From Ophiodon elongatus (taxonomy: Eukaryota > Chordata > Actinopteri > Perciformes > Hexagrammidae), in assembly GCA_016806645.1 (NCBI GenBank), contig JACSYO010000928.1:846001-910000 (forward strand): DNA of 64,000 nt. The letters are read 5' to 3'. The position numbers and the translations under genes were made by a program. Every line of letters begins with the position of its first letter. Position 1 is the stretch's first letter. The notes beneath the pieces were generated by a model, which had not been told where the DNA came from, searched no databases, and saw nothing but the letters and a program-made list of their open reading frames with translations. Below, one piece after another: positions 25,401 to 36,400 of the stretch.

Positions 25401-28400
25401 TTATAAACTATAAATGAGTAAAGGATCTGAATATTTCTTCCACCCCTGGTTGAATGTCATGTTCTCTCCTTTTCTGCCCATTGCAGTACTTTGTGGAGGA
25501 ACTTTCCAACCACACTGGCTACCCTGTCTCCAAACTGGTTGGCAAAAAAATATGGAGGGTCTACGACACTCTTACCTGTCAGGTATACTTGATGTTTCAC
25601 ACACAGACACACACATAAACACAATTATACTCCCTGTGTTCTGCAGTTTAAATGTTTCAATTACTGATCAAAACACCAGCTGCAGAGCAGTGAGAGTCAA
25701 ACAGAAAGAGGGGAAAGAGAAGGGATCTGTTTTCTTCAACACTTCTGCAGAGAGATGGAGAGGGGGCTGGAGCGTGGGGAAATCATTTTTATACATACAG
25801 TAAGACATGAATAGGACAACATATTGAAATGATAATTAAAGCGTTATGGGATGGGTGGATTCTAGGCTGAATATGCTCATTCACACTTGCAAAATGAGCA
25901 TCTGTTATCTTCAGACCGGCGCTAAAAATAGAAACGATGAAATGCAGCCATTTAAAACCCTTTTGTTGGGATTCATGTGTTGTGTAATGTGATTATTAGC
26001 ATGCTGTATGGTAGTGAATGTTATTTTCTTGTTCAGCGGATCCATAACTTGACTCTCCCACGCTGGGCCACCCAAGATGTTCTGGACACCCTGAAGAGAC
26101 TTGCATCATTTGAGGTCATGTACAGCATCCTCAGTCACAAGCGCAAAGAGAAGGCCAGGCTCTCGGGAGGTGAGGATTCCCATTAGAGGCAATTCATATA
26201 AAGCACTGTTGTGCGAAACATTTTTTCTCTGAATAAAAATATCTCAGTGTATCTAATGTTGTGACTGCTGGCAGAGGCTTTGTTTATGCCTCAGACAGTG
26301 CTGGGCCGGGCCTCCCAAAAGCACATTAGCACATGTGAGCTAATGGGACAAAGATGATTACAGCACTAAGACATGATGCTCAGTAAGGTCAAAACAATTG
26401 TGTTGGTGGGAAAATGTATTTGCACTGTTGACACTTATGTGTTAATTCACCAGGGGTGCTGCTGAATGCCATTCTAAGGAATTTCTCCAGGGCTGTAGAG
26501 CAAGGGAGCACTCTCAAATTCATTATGTACTCAGCTGTAAGTTCAACTTTTAGGCACATGCACACATTCCTAATCTATCGTGCAGACCACTGTTTCACAA
26601 ACTGCATCTCCTCCCTTCCTTGCTGTTTCTCGTTCCAGCATGACTCTACCCTCATCACCCTCCAGGCGGCTCTGGACGTGTACAATGGCCTTCTTCCTCC
26701 TTATGCTGCCTGTCAACTCTTTGAGTTCTACCAGGAGTATGATGGGTAATGACGTCCTGCCTTCTCTTTGCATATTTAACTACACTATCTAGGTCAGATG
26801 GCCATATTTTGACCAATCGCATCCCATTGTTTAGCCGCATCAAACCATATTTATACATTACTGTTTTTGCTTTTCAATTCGATGGAAATATGGGAGCCAT
26901 CCAGGACTGCAATGGCCAAATTAGCACATGACACAAAAAATAATTTACATAATCTCCTACTTGACTTCAGCGCAGCCTTTGAAACCATCAACGACTACGT
27001 CCTCCTCTCTCGTCTTGAGTCCTCCCTCCATATCACTGGCACAGCCCTCTCCTGGTTCAAGTCACACCTCTCCGACCGCCAACAGCTCATTAGTGTTAAT
27101 AAATCCTAGTCTGACACAGCCCCGGTCTCTCAAGGTGTGCCCCAAGGTTTGGTACTCGGTCCCCTTCTCTCCTACATCCTACATGCTCCCCATTGGCAAC
27201 ACCATACGGTCTCCATCTCCACCAAATCCATATTCTCGCACCACCCACTCCACCATCACCAACTGCCTCACAGATATAAAGACCTGGATGCAAGCCAACT
27301 TTCTCAAACTCAACAGTGACAAATATGAAATCCTCATAATCTGCCCTAAACTACTAAACTAATCCCACCACAACTTCTCCATCTGCATCGATGGCACCAC
27401 TGCTCCTGCGTCTACACATATTCGGAACATTGGTATCATTTTTGTTAAAACCCTCTCCTTTGAACGCCACGTCAAGCACATCACAAAAACTGCTTTCTTT
27501 CATCTAAAAAACCTTTGCTGTCTACGCCCCTCCCTCTCCTCTTCAGCCACTGAAACACTCATCCACGCCTTCATTACCCCTCGACTGAACTACTGCAACA
27601 GCATCCTGTACGGCACATCCACAAAAATCATCAACAAACTGCAATACGTCCAGAACTCAGCTGCCTGTCTGCTCTCCCACTTCACCCCATTCCCTCAAAA
27701 CCTCCACTGGCTCCCCATGCAGCAAAGAATACAGTTCAAAATTCTCCTCATTACATACAAAGCCCTTCACAACCTAGCCCCTTCATACCTTTCTGACCTC
27801 CTGCACCAACACAACCCCACCCACAACCTCAGATCCGCCAACAGCAATCTCCCTCTCCTCCTACTCTGTCTAAGCACCGGACCTGGGGGGACAGGACCTT
27901 CTCCGTTGCTGCCCCCTCCCCCTGGAACTCTCTCCACCAGCACCCCAGACGGTCTCCGTCACTCGCCAACTGCACTTAAAACTCACCTATTTAAATCTGC
28001 TTTTAACGTGTGATGCTAGTTATGTACATGTTTGCTTTGTTTCTTACTGCTATGTCATCTCTCTGCCTTGTTTGTATTGTTATTGCTTTTATTGTTTCTG
28101 TTCTCAAAGTGCCTTTGAGTACCTTTTAAAGCGCTATATAAATAAAATGTATTATTAATATTATTATTATTATTATTATAACCCTTACCGCAAGTGTGTG
28201 TCATCTCATTGTGTTTATCCCCCAGTTCCTATTCTCTGGAGCTGTATTACCGCAATGACTCCTGGCACGACCCTTACCTCAACCCTGTGGCGGGGTGCAA
28301 CGGGCTGAACCCCTGCCCTTTGTCCATGTTCACCGAGCTGGTGCAGGACGTGGTGGCAGAGGACTGGGAGGCCGAGTGTGGGTTCAGGACCAGATTGTCA

Positions 28401-28729
28401 AGCACAGGTGAAGAAGTGGATTTTTTTTTCTATTTCAACAAAATATTTTTGGCCTTGTTAATGCTTCACTGCAATATGTTTATCCCTGTATTTACTTTAG
28501 GGACCAGTGTGGGGGGATTTTCCGCAGAGAATGTCTGATTTAGAAATATCTTGGCTTTTGGAAATCTTCCAAATGTTCCACTTCCACATACACCTAAACA
28601 GGATCGTTGTCTCCCACAGGTGTCATAACAGCTCTTGCAGTGGCGGTAGGTCTCCTGGCAGTGGCGCTGTTGTTCAGCATAGGAGTGGCAATCCGCAGGA
28701 GGGGGGCGCACTACTCCAGGGAGGTGTAG
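20301..28729 (+). CDS. acp4: acid phosphatase 4 (testicular-type histidine acid phosphatase)
   Basis: A type I membrane histidine acid phosphatase hydrolysing phosphomonoesters on the lumenal/extracellular side; human ACP4 is linked to enamel formation. Exons: 20301-20390, 21478-21573, 22258-22344, 23477-23632, 23881-23979, 25487-25582, 26037-26169, 26454-26536, 26639-26745, 28226-28407, 28620-28729. Every junction is GT-AG and phases agree, giving 412 residues (human 426). There is a signal peptide at 1-22. The catalytic motif VFRHGDRSP has its nucleophile at His34. The second motif, YSAHDSTL, has His281-Asp282 split from YSA by an intron. YVRSTDYDRTLMS and WRPIPVHTVP are family signatures. 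A C-terminal membrane helix spans about 378-401, with a short basic tail. NHT, NLT, NFS and NDS are potential glycosylation sites. The prostatic enzyme is the main alternative, but the membrane tail and the lrrc4b/mybpc2 neighbours favour ACP4. Confidence 0.92.
20736..20812. repeat. complex (AT/GTAT)n repeat
   Basis: Alternating AT runs interrupted by ACGTAT units, in acp4 intron 1. Confidence 0.85.
21587..21642. repeat. (GT)n repeat beside an acp4 splice donor
   Basis: Interrupted GT repeats beginning 14 bp after the donor of acp4 exon 2 (exon end 21573). Confidence 0.9.
22385..22481. repeat. long (GT)n repeat beside an acp4 splice donor
   Basis: About 46 GT units with one interruption, starting 40 bp after the donor of acp4 exon 3 (exon end 22344). 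It yields spurious valine/cysteine reading frames, which are not genes. Confidence 0.95.
22620..23476 (+). other. acp4: remainder of acp4 intron 3, nothing recognised
   Basis: Non-coding sequence between the GT repeat and exon 4 (starts 23477). It has a pyrimidine-rich stretch near 23140-23190 and no defensible element. Confidence 0.5.
24870..25445. mobile_element. dispersed fish repeat split by a nested MITE
   Basis: The left part (ACTTGAGTATTTTCATTTTATG near 24897, split as ACTTGAGTATTTTCATTT then TATG) and the right part (TTTTACTTGTAATGGAGTA near 25367, then AAGGATCTGAATATTTCTTCC near 25421) are the two halves of a repeat common in percomorph genomes. Related halves occur at 58190-58400 and 58985-59105. 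The middle (25063-25336) is a different element inserted into it. Located in acp4 intron 5. Confidence 0.55.
25063..25336. mobile_element. MITE with imperfect terminal inverted repeats
   Basis: The left end AGTGGGTTCCAGCC and the right end GGTTGGGAACCACTGG (reverse complement CCAGTGGTTCCCAACC) form imperfect inverted repeats. The internal word CATGACCCC near the left end is mirrored in CGACCCCCAGG near the right. There is no coding capacity. Nested in the repeat at 24870-25445. Confidence 0.5.
26890..28180 (+). mobile_element. 5'-truncated L2-like LINE, reverse transcriptase remnant
   Basis: Inside acp4 intron 9 (26746-28225), same strand as the gene. The translated sequence shows LLDFSAAFETIND, then GVPQGLVLGPLL after an in-frame stop at about 27107, then downstream LINE C-terminal words such as YKALHNLAPSYLSDLL. 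The YADD catalytic block that should follow GVPQG is missing, so the enzyme is dead. The 3' end, GCGCTATATAAATAAAATG followed by (ATT)n, is the usual L2-type tail. The copy is 5'-truncated, as is normal for LINE insertions. Confidence 0.8.
28148..28180. repeat. (ATT)n 3' tail of the LINE
   Basis: ATT repeats following AATAAAATG. This is the terminal microsatellite of the L2-like element. Confidence 0.85.
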
Positions 28730-28911
28730 TGCAGATGACTGTCACACATGTGCCAAAAATACAGAAAGGTGCTTCTCTAATAATAATGTGCCATGTATTT
28801 AATTTATTTTGTTCCTGATTATTTGTGTGTGGAGGAGTTGTGAGCTCTTTTCTTCTATGAAAAATGTTTGTACGACTAAAAGAATATACATGAAAAATGA
28901 AACATATTCAA

Positions 28912-28917
28912 AATAAA
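28912..28917 (+). terminator. acp4: acp4 poly(A) signal
   Basis: AATAAA lies 183 bp after the acp4 stop, giving a 3' UTR of about 200 bp. It lies 34 bp from the opposite-strand mybpc2 signal. Confidence 0.7.
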
Positions 28918-28945
28918 CAAGTATTTATAGCAAGCATCACATTAT

Positions 28946-28951
28946 TTTATT
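28946..28951 (-). terminator. mybpc2: mybpc2 poly(A) signal
   Basis: TTTATT on the + strand is AATAAA on the - strand, 75 bp beyond the inferred mybpc2 stop (29026). Cleavage 10-30 bp further would fall at or past the acp4 signal, so the two transcripts would overlap at their 3' ends. Confidence 0.6.
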
Positions 28952-29025
28952 AGATTCACTCTTGATAGTGTGTACACATTCACTGTGTGGCTCATATCAT
29001 TTCACATTCGTTGCTGTTCGGTTTC

Positions 29026-32000
29026 TCACTTTTGCTCCGGCTCTGTGGCAACTGTGGGATGACAGGACAGATGATGAGAGTTAGATTTCGCAGAAATAAG
29101 CCCAAATTGATTGTTTTTCATATCCACATTCAAACAATTCAATTCTGTTGCAGCTGTCATTGTTAACAGTCAGCTTTTAGCTTTGAGTGTGTATCACCCA
29201 ATCACAACTAACCCCGGACTAATCGTCTCCATTACACCTAACAAAAGAAACTCATCTTGCACTCATATTACCAACGCTCTCCCTCCTCCATCATCCCTCC
29301 CCTACCCTCCCATCCGCCTCCACCCTCTCATCCCCTCTGCTCTTACGTCGGATGTCCAGCTTGCACTCCACTTCGTCCGTGCCCAGCTCATTGACAGCCT
29401 TGCAGGAGTATTTGCCTGCGTCGAAGGTGCTTGGCTTGCGAATGTTGAGGGTCAGCACTCCCTGGTTGTTCCGCATCAAGTACTTGGGATCCTGACCGAT
29501 GATCATCTTGTTTTTCATCCAAACAATCTTAGGCTGAGACGTGAAAAAGTCGAATTAATATATAATCAAGTGCAACAAATCCAATTCTCAGATCGAAGAT
29601 TTTCTTTTTATGCAGCGTTGTTTGATATTAAAGGCGACTGTTTGCATACAAATCTCTATTACAGGGAATCTCAGACTTTAAATTCCTTATGAGAACTGGC
29701 AATGTCAGCCTCCTCCTGTGACTGGTGCTCTACAGGCTATTTTAACATGCATGTTTACCTTGGGGAAGCCTTTCACGGCGCAGCTGATGGCGGTGCTGTA
29801 ACCGGCCACTACGGATCTGTCAACCAGGGGCTGAGTAAACTTGGGCATGCAGGTGATCTCTTTCTCCTTGTAGGGGGCTCTTTTCAGCTCTAGATCTATG
29901 GAGAAGGGTGGGAGGGCAGGAAAACATGGTCAACCCCCATAAATCAGAGCATAAATGTGACACATTTTACTTGACATCTCCAATAACATCTCCACACTAC
30001 AAACACATACTGTACTGTACATACACACACGTGCACACACCTGTCTTGGCAATGACAGCCGTGTTCTTGCTTAAGCGTGGCTCCTCGCTCAGGCCGCAGA
30101 GGTTTTCACTGTAGACGCGGAACATGTATTCGTTGCCCATGATCAGATCTGAAGCTGTGCAGTTTGGTCGTCTGTTGTGCTCGTAAATAGTGAACCAGTC
30201 CTGAAAAGAGAGAAAAAGGTGAACCACAAATTGAGCATATAGAATAAACCAAGTGCCAAACACTGGCTCGAGGTAATCTCAGCATTATAGTTGAGCTGCA
30301 GGCCCTAAAAGCCAGTGACTGTAGAGTTGATCTACTGTAAGTTTGAAATGCTACCTCCGCTTCCTCTCTCACCTTCGTCTTCATGTCTGCCTTCTGGATG
30401 GTGTACCCAGAAATCTCACAGTTGCCATCATCCTTGGGGGGATCCCACTCCAGAGCTGCATTGAAGCCCCAGACGTCTGTCACCTTCAAGTTCTGAGGGG
30501 GTCCAGGTTTATCTGAATGGAGTAAATGTCAGACGTTAATTTTCATGTCAGTTGTGATAAATTTCAGATTGACCACGGAGTGTTTTTCTTCAAATGAATT
30601 ATTTCTTAAATTAATAGTTCTCGCTGAAATGCAGACACTGTCAGATAAAGTAGAAACGGACATCCCCAGTTATAGAGACCTGACAAACTTACCCACGACC
30701 CTGAGGATCAGGCTGGCTCTGTCCTCCATGTTCTCGATCTGCAGCACCAGCTCATAAGTTCCAGAGTGCTCTCTCTCTGCTTCGCGGATGAAGAGGATGC
30801 TGTCCACGTTTGAGTTGCGGACATTAACCATCTTGGGGTCAATGGGTTGACCGTCTTTGTACCAGGTTGCGACAGGACGTGGCTTACCCTATAAGACACA
30901 AAAGGGACCCATTGTTCAGGATGAAAAGGATTTCCTCCTAATTATTTTTTGGATGTAATGTTTACACTTCCAACATGATTGATGACACCAAATAAAAAAA
31001 ACCTCTTTGTTTTGAAGAGCTAGATGGTACTGTAGTATATTTTGCTCTGTAATGCATGAAGATAACATATGTGAAGGGGCCTGTGACTGTGGTATGTCGG
31101 ATCCATTGATGTTTGTTGCACATGGGATAATCATTAGGTACCCCCGCTGGGAAATGCTCCTTGACCTGGAGGATGGAGGAGTAGCTGTGCCTATGTCCGA
31201 AACATGTCTTTTATTGGGGGCCCTCTTTATGACGTCATTATATACTCAAGTCTGGGGCGTAAACAACAACCACATATAAGTGATCGGGAGATCCCCGACG
31301 GTTAGAGTTCTGTTCGACTTTGGGACTCTCCGGGTTGTCATGACGCCCGTCTTGACATATGTTGCTTGTTTGTAATAAACTTCATTATACCAGCAAGAAC
31401 AGTGTCCGCGGAGATTCCTTCATCATCACTCCAACATCACTGTCGCTTGAAATATACAACAGTACCTATTAATATATTAATATATTTTCTTAAGAGTTTC
31501 TCACTAAAGTAAGCTGGGTGGTAAAAAGGGCACCCCTACAACAAATAATATTGTTAAAAAAAATTAATTGGGCTTTTCTCATTAAATGTAGCATTGAACT
31601 CCTATAACACTGACTAACGGTGGAAATTAAAAAAGAATATCAAAATCAATGCAGCTGAACCAGAGATGTCATTTCTTCAATGCAGCTCCCTCTGGAGCCA
31701 CAAAAGGCTTTATAAAACATTTTCAGATAAGCATTAACACCTGTAAACAGTCTCCCTTTAAATACATAATGCCTTTATTTGTTTAAGTATATTCCACTTG
31801 TATTTATTTTCATGTGGTTTATTTTAGTACATTGTAACACAGCTTTACGTGCAAAATATGAAAGATGAAGTGTGTTTCTAACCTGGAAGGGGATGGTCAG
31901 GTTGATCTTTTCTCCTACTTTCCTGATGTACTTTGTTCTCAGCTCCCGAGGGAGGCGGATTTTAGGATACTCTATAGCATGAAAAGACATTGTAGTATTA

Positions 32001-33435
32001 AGCATTTGCCTATATAAACCACAGCAAGCTCTAAAACTGCCGTAACTCAATATGATGTGCTCTTTGACTCATATCTGTTCACAATTTATTCTGACTGACT
32101 CACCCATGATTTCACGGATGGTGACGGGCTGTCCCAGCAAAGCTGGAGGACTGTGTCCAGCGATGTTCACTGCCTTCACCCTAAAGTTGATCTTCTCTCC
32201 CACGGGGAGGCCACGCACCACATATCCCTGCCTTTCACAAAGGTCCTGGTTTGCCACCACCCACTCAGTGTCTGAAATAAAAGAGAATCACATGCAGTAA
32301 ATCACAGTGATTGGGATTTAAATCTTGTTGCTTTGGAGGTTTCTGTTCTCTTATTACATATATTCATTGTGATAGCATTATGGACATAAACCTGTGCTAT
32401 CAAATACATATCCTTAAGTTATAATTTGATTCAAGAATGTTGTTAAATTGTACGTGAATGCTCAGATTTTTGTAAACAGAACTGTTGGTTTCATCACCTC
32501 CTTCTTTGCAGTATTCAATAATATAGCCATCCAGGCCTCCGGCTCCAATCTTCTCCGGGGCGAGCCACTTCAGGGTGCACGTGCTGTCTGTCACATCATG
32601 CACTGTCAGACGTATTGGCTCGCTAGTTGTGGCTGAGGGTGACATGAAGAGAGACCCAAGAGAATCACTGAGTTGACAGAAGATGAGGGCTGCACAGAGG
32701 GAGGAAGCTAAGGGAGACTCAGCAAAGATGGCTGCGATACGTACCAATAGGCATGAAGGGTTTGGAGGTGATACTTGGCTGAGACATGCCAATGCTGTTG
32801 ACAGCAAACACCCTCATCTCATACATAACACCTTCAATCATCCTCTTCGCCTCATATGTAGACGGTTCATACACATCAAAGTTGAGCTTTGTCCATCTGG
32901 AGGAGCCCTTCTTCTTCCTCTCCATGAGATAACCTGATGGAGAAAAAACAGAATCATAATTTAAGACACCCAGAAACCCTAGTAGCGCATTAAATATGAA
33001 AAGGTTAAGACAATATGTATCCTTTACCTTTGAGTGCTGCACCGCCATCAAATACAGGAGGGTCCCAAATAATGCTGGCACAGTCCTCTCCCACTGATGT
33101 GCATCTCACATTCTCAGGGGGGTCAGGCACATCTAAAATAAGATGACAGTTAGTTTTAAGGTCCATCAGAAAGGATTAAAATACATATAAATTATTTGAA
33201 ACTGGTGATGTGTAAACCACATGGCAGCATATCAGTTACTACCGGTTGACATTATCCTGTAAGATCTTCACTTACCCACAATCTTCACAAACAGCATGGC
33301 CTTGTCCTCTCCAGCAGGGTTGGTAACACAGATCGTGTAGTTGCCCTCATCTTCCCTCTCTGCCCCCTCTATCACGAAGCAGCTAAGGTCTTTCCTGGCC
33401 TCCACCCTTATGCGCCCTTCGGTGTCTGTAATTGG
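29026..33435 (-). CDS. mybpc2: mybpc2 exons 23-34: rest of C5, C6 to C10
   Basis: Exons 33276-33435, 33028-33132, 32745-32933, 32498-32632, 32104-32271, 31883-31971, 30693-30888, 30373-30512, 30041-30200, 29759-29895, 29347-29533, 29026-29051. Fn3 domains C6, C7 and C9 show the expected tryptophan and leucine positions (for example SIIWDPPVFDGG and TLKWLAPEKIGAGG). C10 carries KNKMIIGQDPKYLMRNNQGV and FDAGKYSCKAVNELG, the myosin- and titin-anchoring Ig. The terminal exon was chosen by its acceptor (CATCCCACAG), the phase-1 match and the near poly(A) signal; it gives a C-terminus about five residues longer than human. Confidence 0.88.
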
Positions 33436-36400
33436 CTAACAAAAGGGAAATTGCAGAGTCTAAGTGCCCTGGGTAAGTTTGTACTAGTCATTCAAATCGG
33501 CACAGTAAATCTGATGTGCTAAAGATGCAATACGCAATTCCATCTTGAGGAAGCAACTTCTGGGTCAAGCAGAGCTAACTAAACGGGTCGGGGTGATTAA
33601 GAGCAATATTTTAATTTCACAAAATGTGGGTTGCTTGTCATTAAAATGCACATATTACAGTTATCTTTAGTCAGTGTTGTGCAAAGACTCTCTGGGGTGG
33701 AGGTGTGATAATTAAATTAAGGTTAGAAGCAGGTTTCAACCTAAAAGCCACGCAGAGCAGCACACTGGCTAAACAGAGAGACTTTGGGGCAAATAGTAAA
33801 AGGGCATTCATGAGACATTTGAGTTGACCAGAGGGAGACGCTGGCAGCACTTGAGCTAACCAGTGGTCACCAAAGCATTATAGTGATGTGAAACTACTGA
33901 GGCAAAATATGAAGCATGGAGTTATCACACTAGGACACAGACATATCCTGTTTCCAAAAAGGACACTTTGGCACTCTGACCGAATACATCAGGGACAGTC
34001 TCTCTTGCACCCCATGTGCCCCTAACTGCCTGTGGGCCCTAACATTCCCATTGGTTGGGCCATATCTCAACAGAACAGCAGTTCTATTTCCTGTGAGGTA
34101 GCATTTACACTGAAGCCGAGTGACAGAGACACAGAGGGAGAGGCAATAAAGAGCACAGAATCATAATAAAACAGGCCATGCTGCACAAACAGGTTCGTCT
34201 GACCTTCCAACATCATGGAGGCCGTGGTCGTGAAAAAGTAAGTGAGATTGAGTTTGGCTGTTGTGTTAGCTAAGTTATGTCTTCTGGACGACTTGTCTCT
34301 GATAAATCTGTACACTCATGACAAGTTATGCAAACCAAAATTAACGTTAATTTAGTGTTACACTGTACAGTGACCCTTTACTTGTCCCATACTTACTTTA
34401 TCTCCTTTCGACCACACAGCGACGGGTGCTGGCTCTCCTGTGATCTCCACATCCAGGCGGAGCTTGTTGCCTGCCACCACAATGATGGTGTTTTGTGAGA
34501 CCATGTTTCCGGTGGTGTCCAGGTGGATCTTTGGAGGATCTGGTTAATGTACAACATACAAAGAAAGAGTGCATGTGGAATTGGGTTTGAGATATGACGA
34601 TGCAAAGAGATTTTATATATTTGTGACGTGAGGTAATGCAAGGCTACTACCTACCTTGTCTTGGCACGTAGTCAACCTTAATTTCTGTTTTGGGAAAAAA
34701 AGAAGTTGACAGTATTATGTAGGCTGCTGATGATTAATGCATCCACGATAGCACCTCTGAGATCATTCTTTCTTTCTCACCCAAGAAGTTGAGTTTGGCA
34801 GATATGGACAAAGCGTATCCATCAGGAATAAATGTGTAGTCTCCAGCATCCTCTGGCTTCACATTATCAATAATTAGGCGATGAAACCTGAAACAAGCAA
34901 CACAGAAGATATGGCGCAAGACAAAAATGACATACCCGAAAACGAATTCAAGATGTGTTTGATCCTTAATTAAGACAAATATCCTAAAAATGCATTTGAA
35001 TATTTTCATTTGGCCTTGTACCTTCCGATGTGAGTCATTTTGATGCGGTCGCTCGGCAAGACCTCCACTCCGTCTTTGAACCACTTTCCTGTGACCTTAT
35101 CATCAGACACCTCACACTTGAACAAAGCCTGGTCTGTTGCCCTGACTGTCAGATCGGCAATGTCCTGCAACACCTCCAGTTGTTTTTCTGAATGAGACAT
35201 TGGAAACCACAAGAGAACAGTTCAGGCTGGAGAGAAGAGTGTAAGCAGGTAGGGGGGGAGAGGGAGAATAAGGTTCATGATTGCAACATCTTGACACCCA
35301 CTGCCTTGAGTTGTTAGTTTGTTTGTAAAGAGAGGCTTTAAGCCCTTGGGCCAGCAGTTAAATTCAGCTGCATCCTCAGCACTGCATTTAAAACCAAGAC
35401 TAAATATAGCAAATCTATATAAAATAAAGTCTGTTTTTAACCAAAATTAGAATATACTATTTTCCAGTGGTACCTTCCACCTCCAGCTCTCCTTTGGTAT
35501 GACCCCCGTTTGTCCAAGCATGGTACATTCCGATGTCATTCAGCGTAGCCTCCAGGACGATAAGCGTGTGCTTCCTTCCATCCTTCTTAAAGCGAAACTT
35601 GGCAGAGTCTTTGTCTTTTAGAAGCTCTACATCCTCAAAGTACCTGGAAAATAATGGAAAATGAGCACATCTTTTTGAAACACGTCACTGCTAAATATTT
35701 AATGCTTAATAGTAACAGCAGGCATGAGTCTGATGTAAATGTATGGGACGTGCTATGATGTTTCCACTGTTCAGTGACTGCTAAAAAATGCTTTGGAAAA
35801 TATTCATTTCCATATTTTTGTATTCATCAATGGGAAATTGTAAAACAGTCTTTTTATTCAGTCTGTGTTTAAAAAAACAAAAGACAATGATGCAACTTGT
35901 ACATAGAAAAAGGCCAGCCCACACTGACAAAGAGTGCAGTCATGTGTACCATAACAGCAGACTAAACATCAGTTATAAAGTGTTTTAGAGTTGGGGTAGA
36001 TTCATCATGCCCATACAGTACTGCTGATGACTTCCTCATTATCTAGAACTGAGTGAAAGAAAGATATTCGTGTTTCCACAACATTACTGATAGAAACTGG
36101 GGAAACAGCAGGTCTTATTTCGCCCCAAACTTGATTGAGCCATTATTGCTAAATTACAGAAATACTGACCACATGACGTGGGCGCCCTCCTCCGACACCT
36201 CGAGCTCCATCTCCACTCTCTCTCCAACAACCACATGATAGTCATCCATCAGCTTGGTGATGGTCACAGGGGGCTCTGGGAAGAGCAAAGAGAGACGTCA
36301 TGATCCTTGCATTCAGCAGGAACTCAATGCTATTGCCATAAGGTTTACAACCTCACATGAATTATGTCAGATTTTTATTGCTGATGAACTGTCAAAAAGA

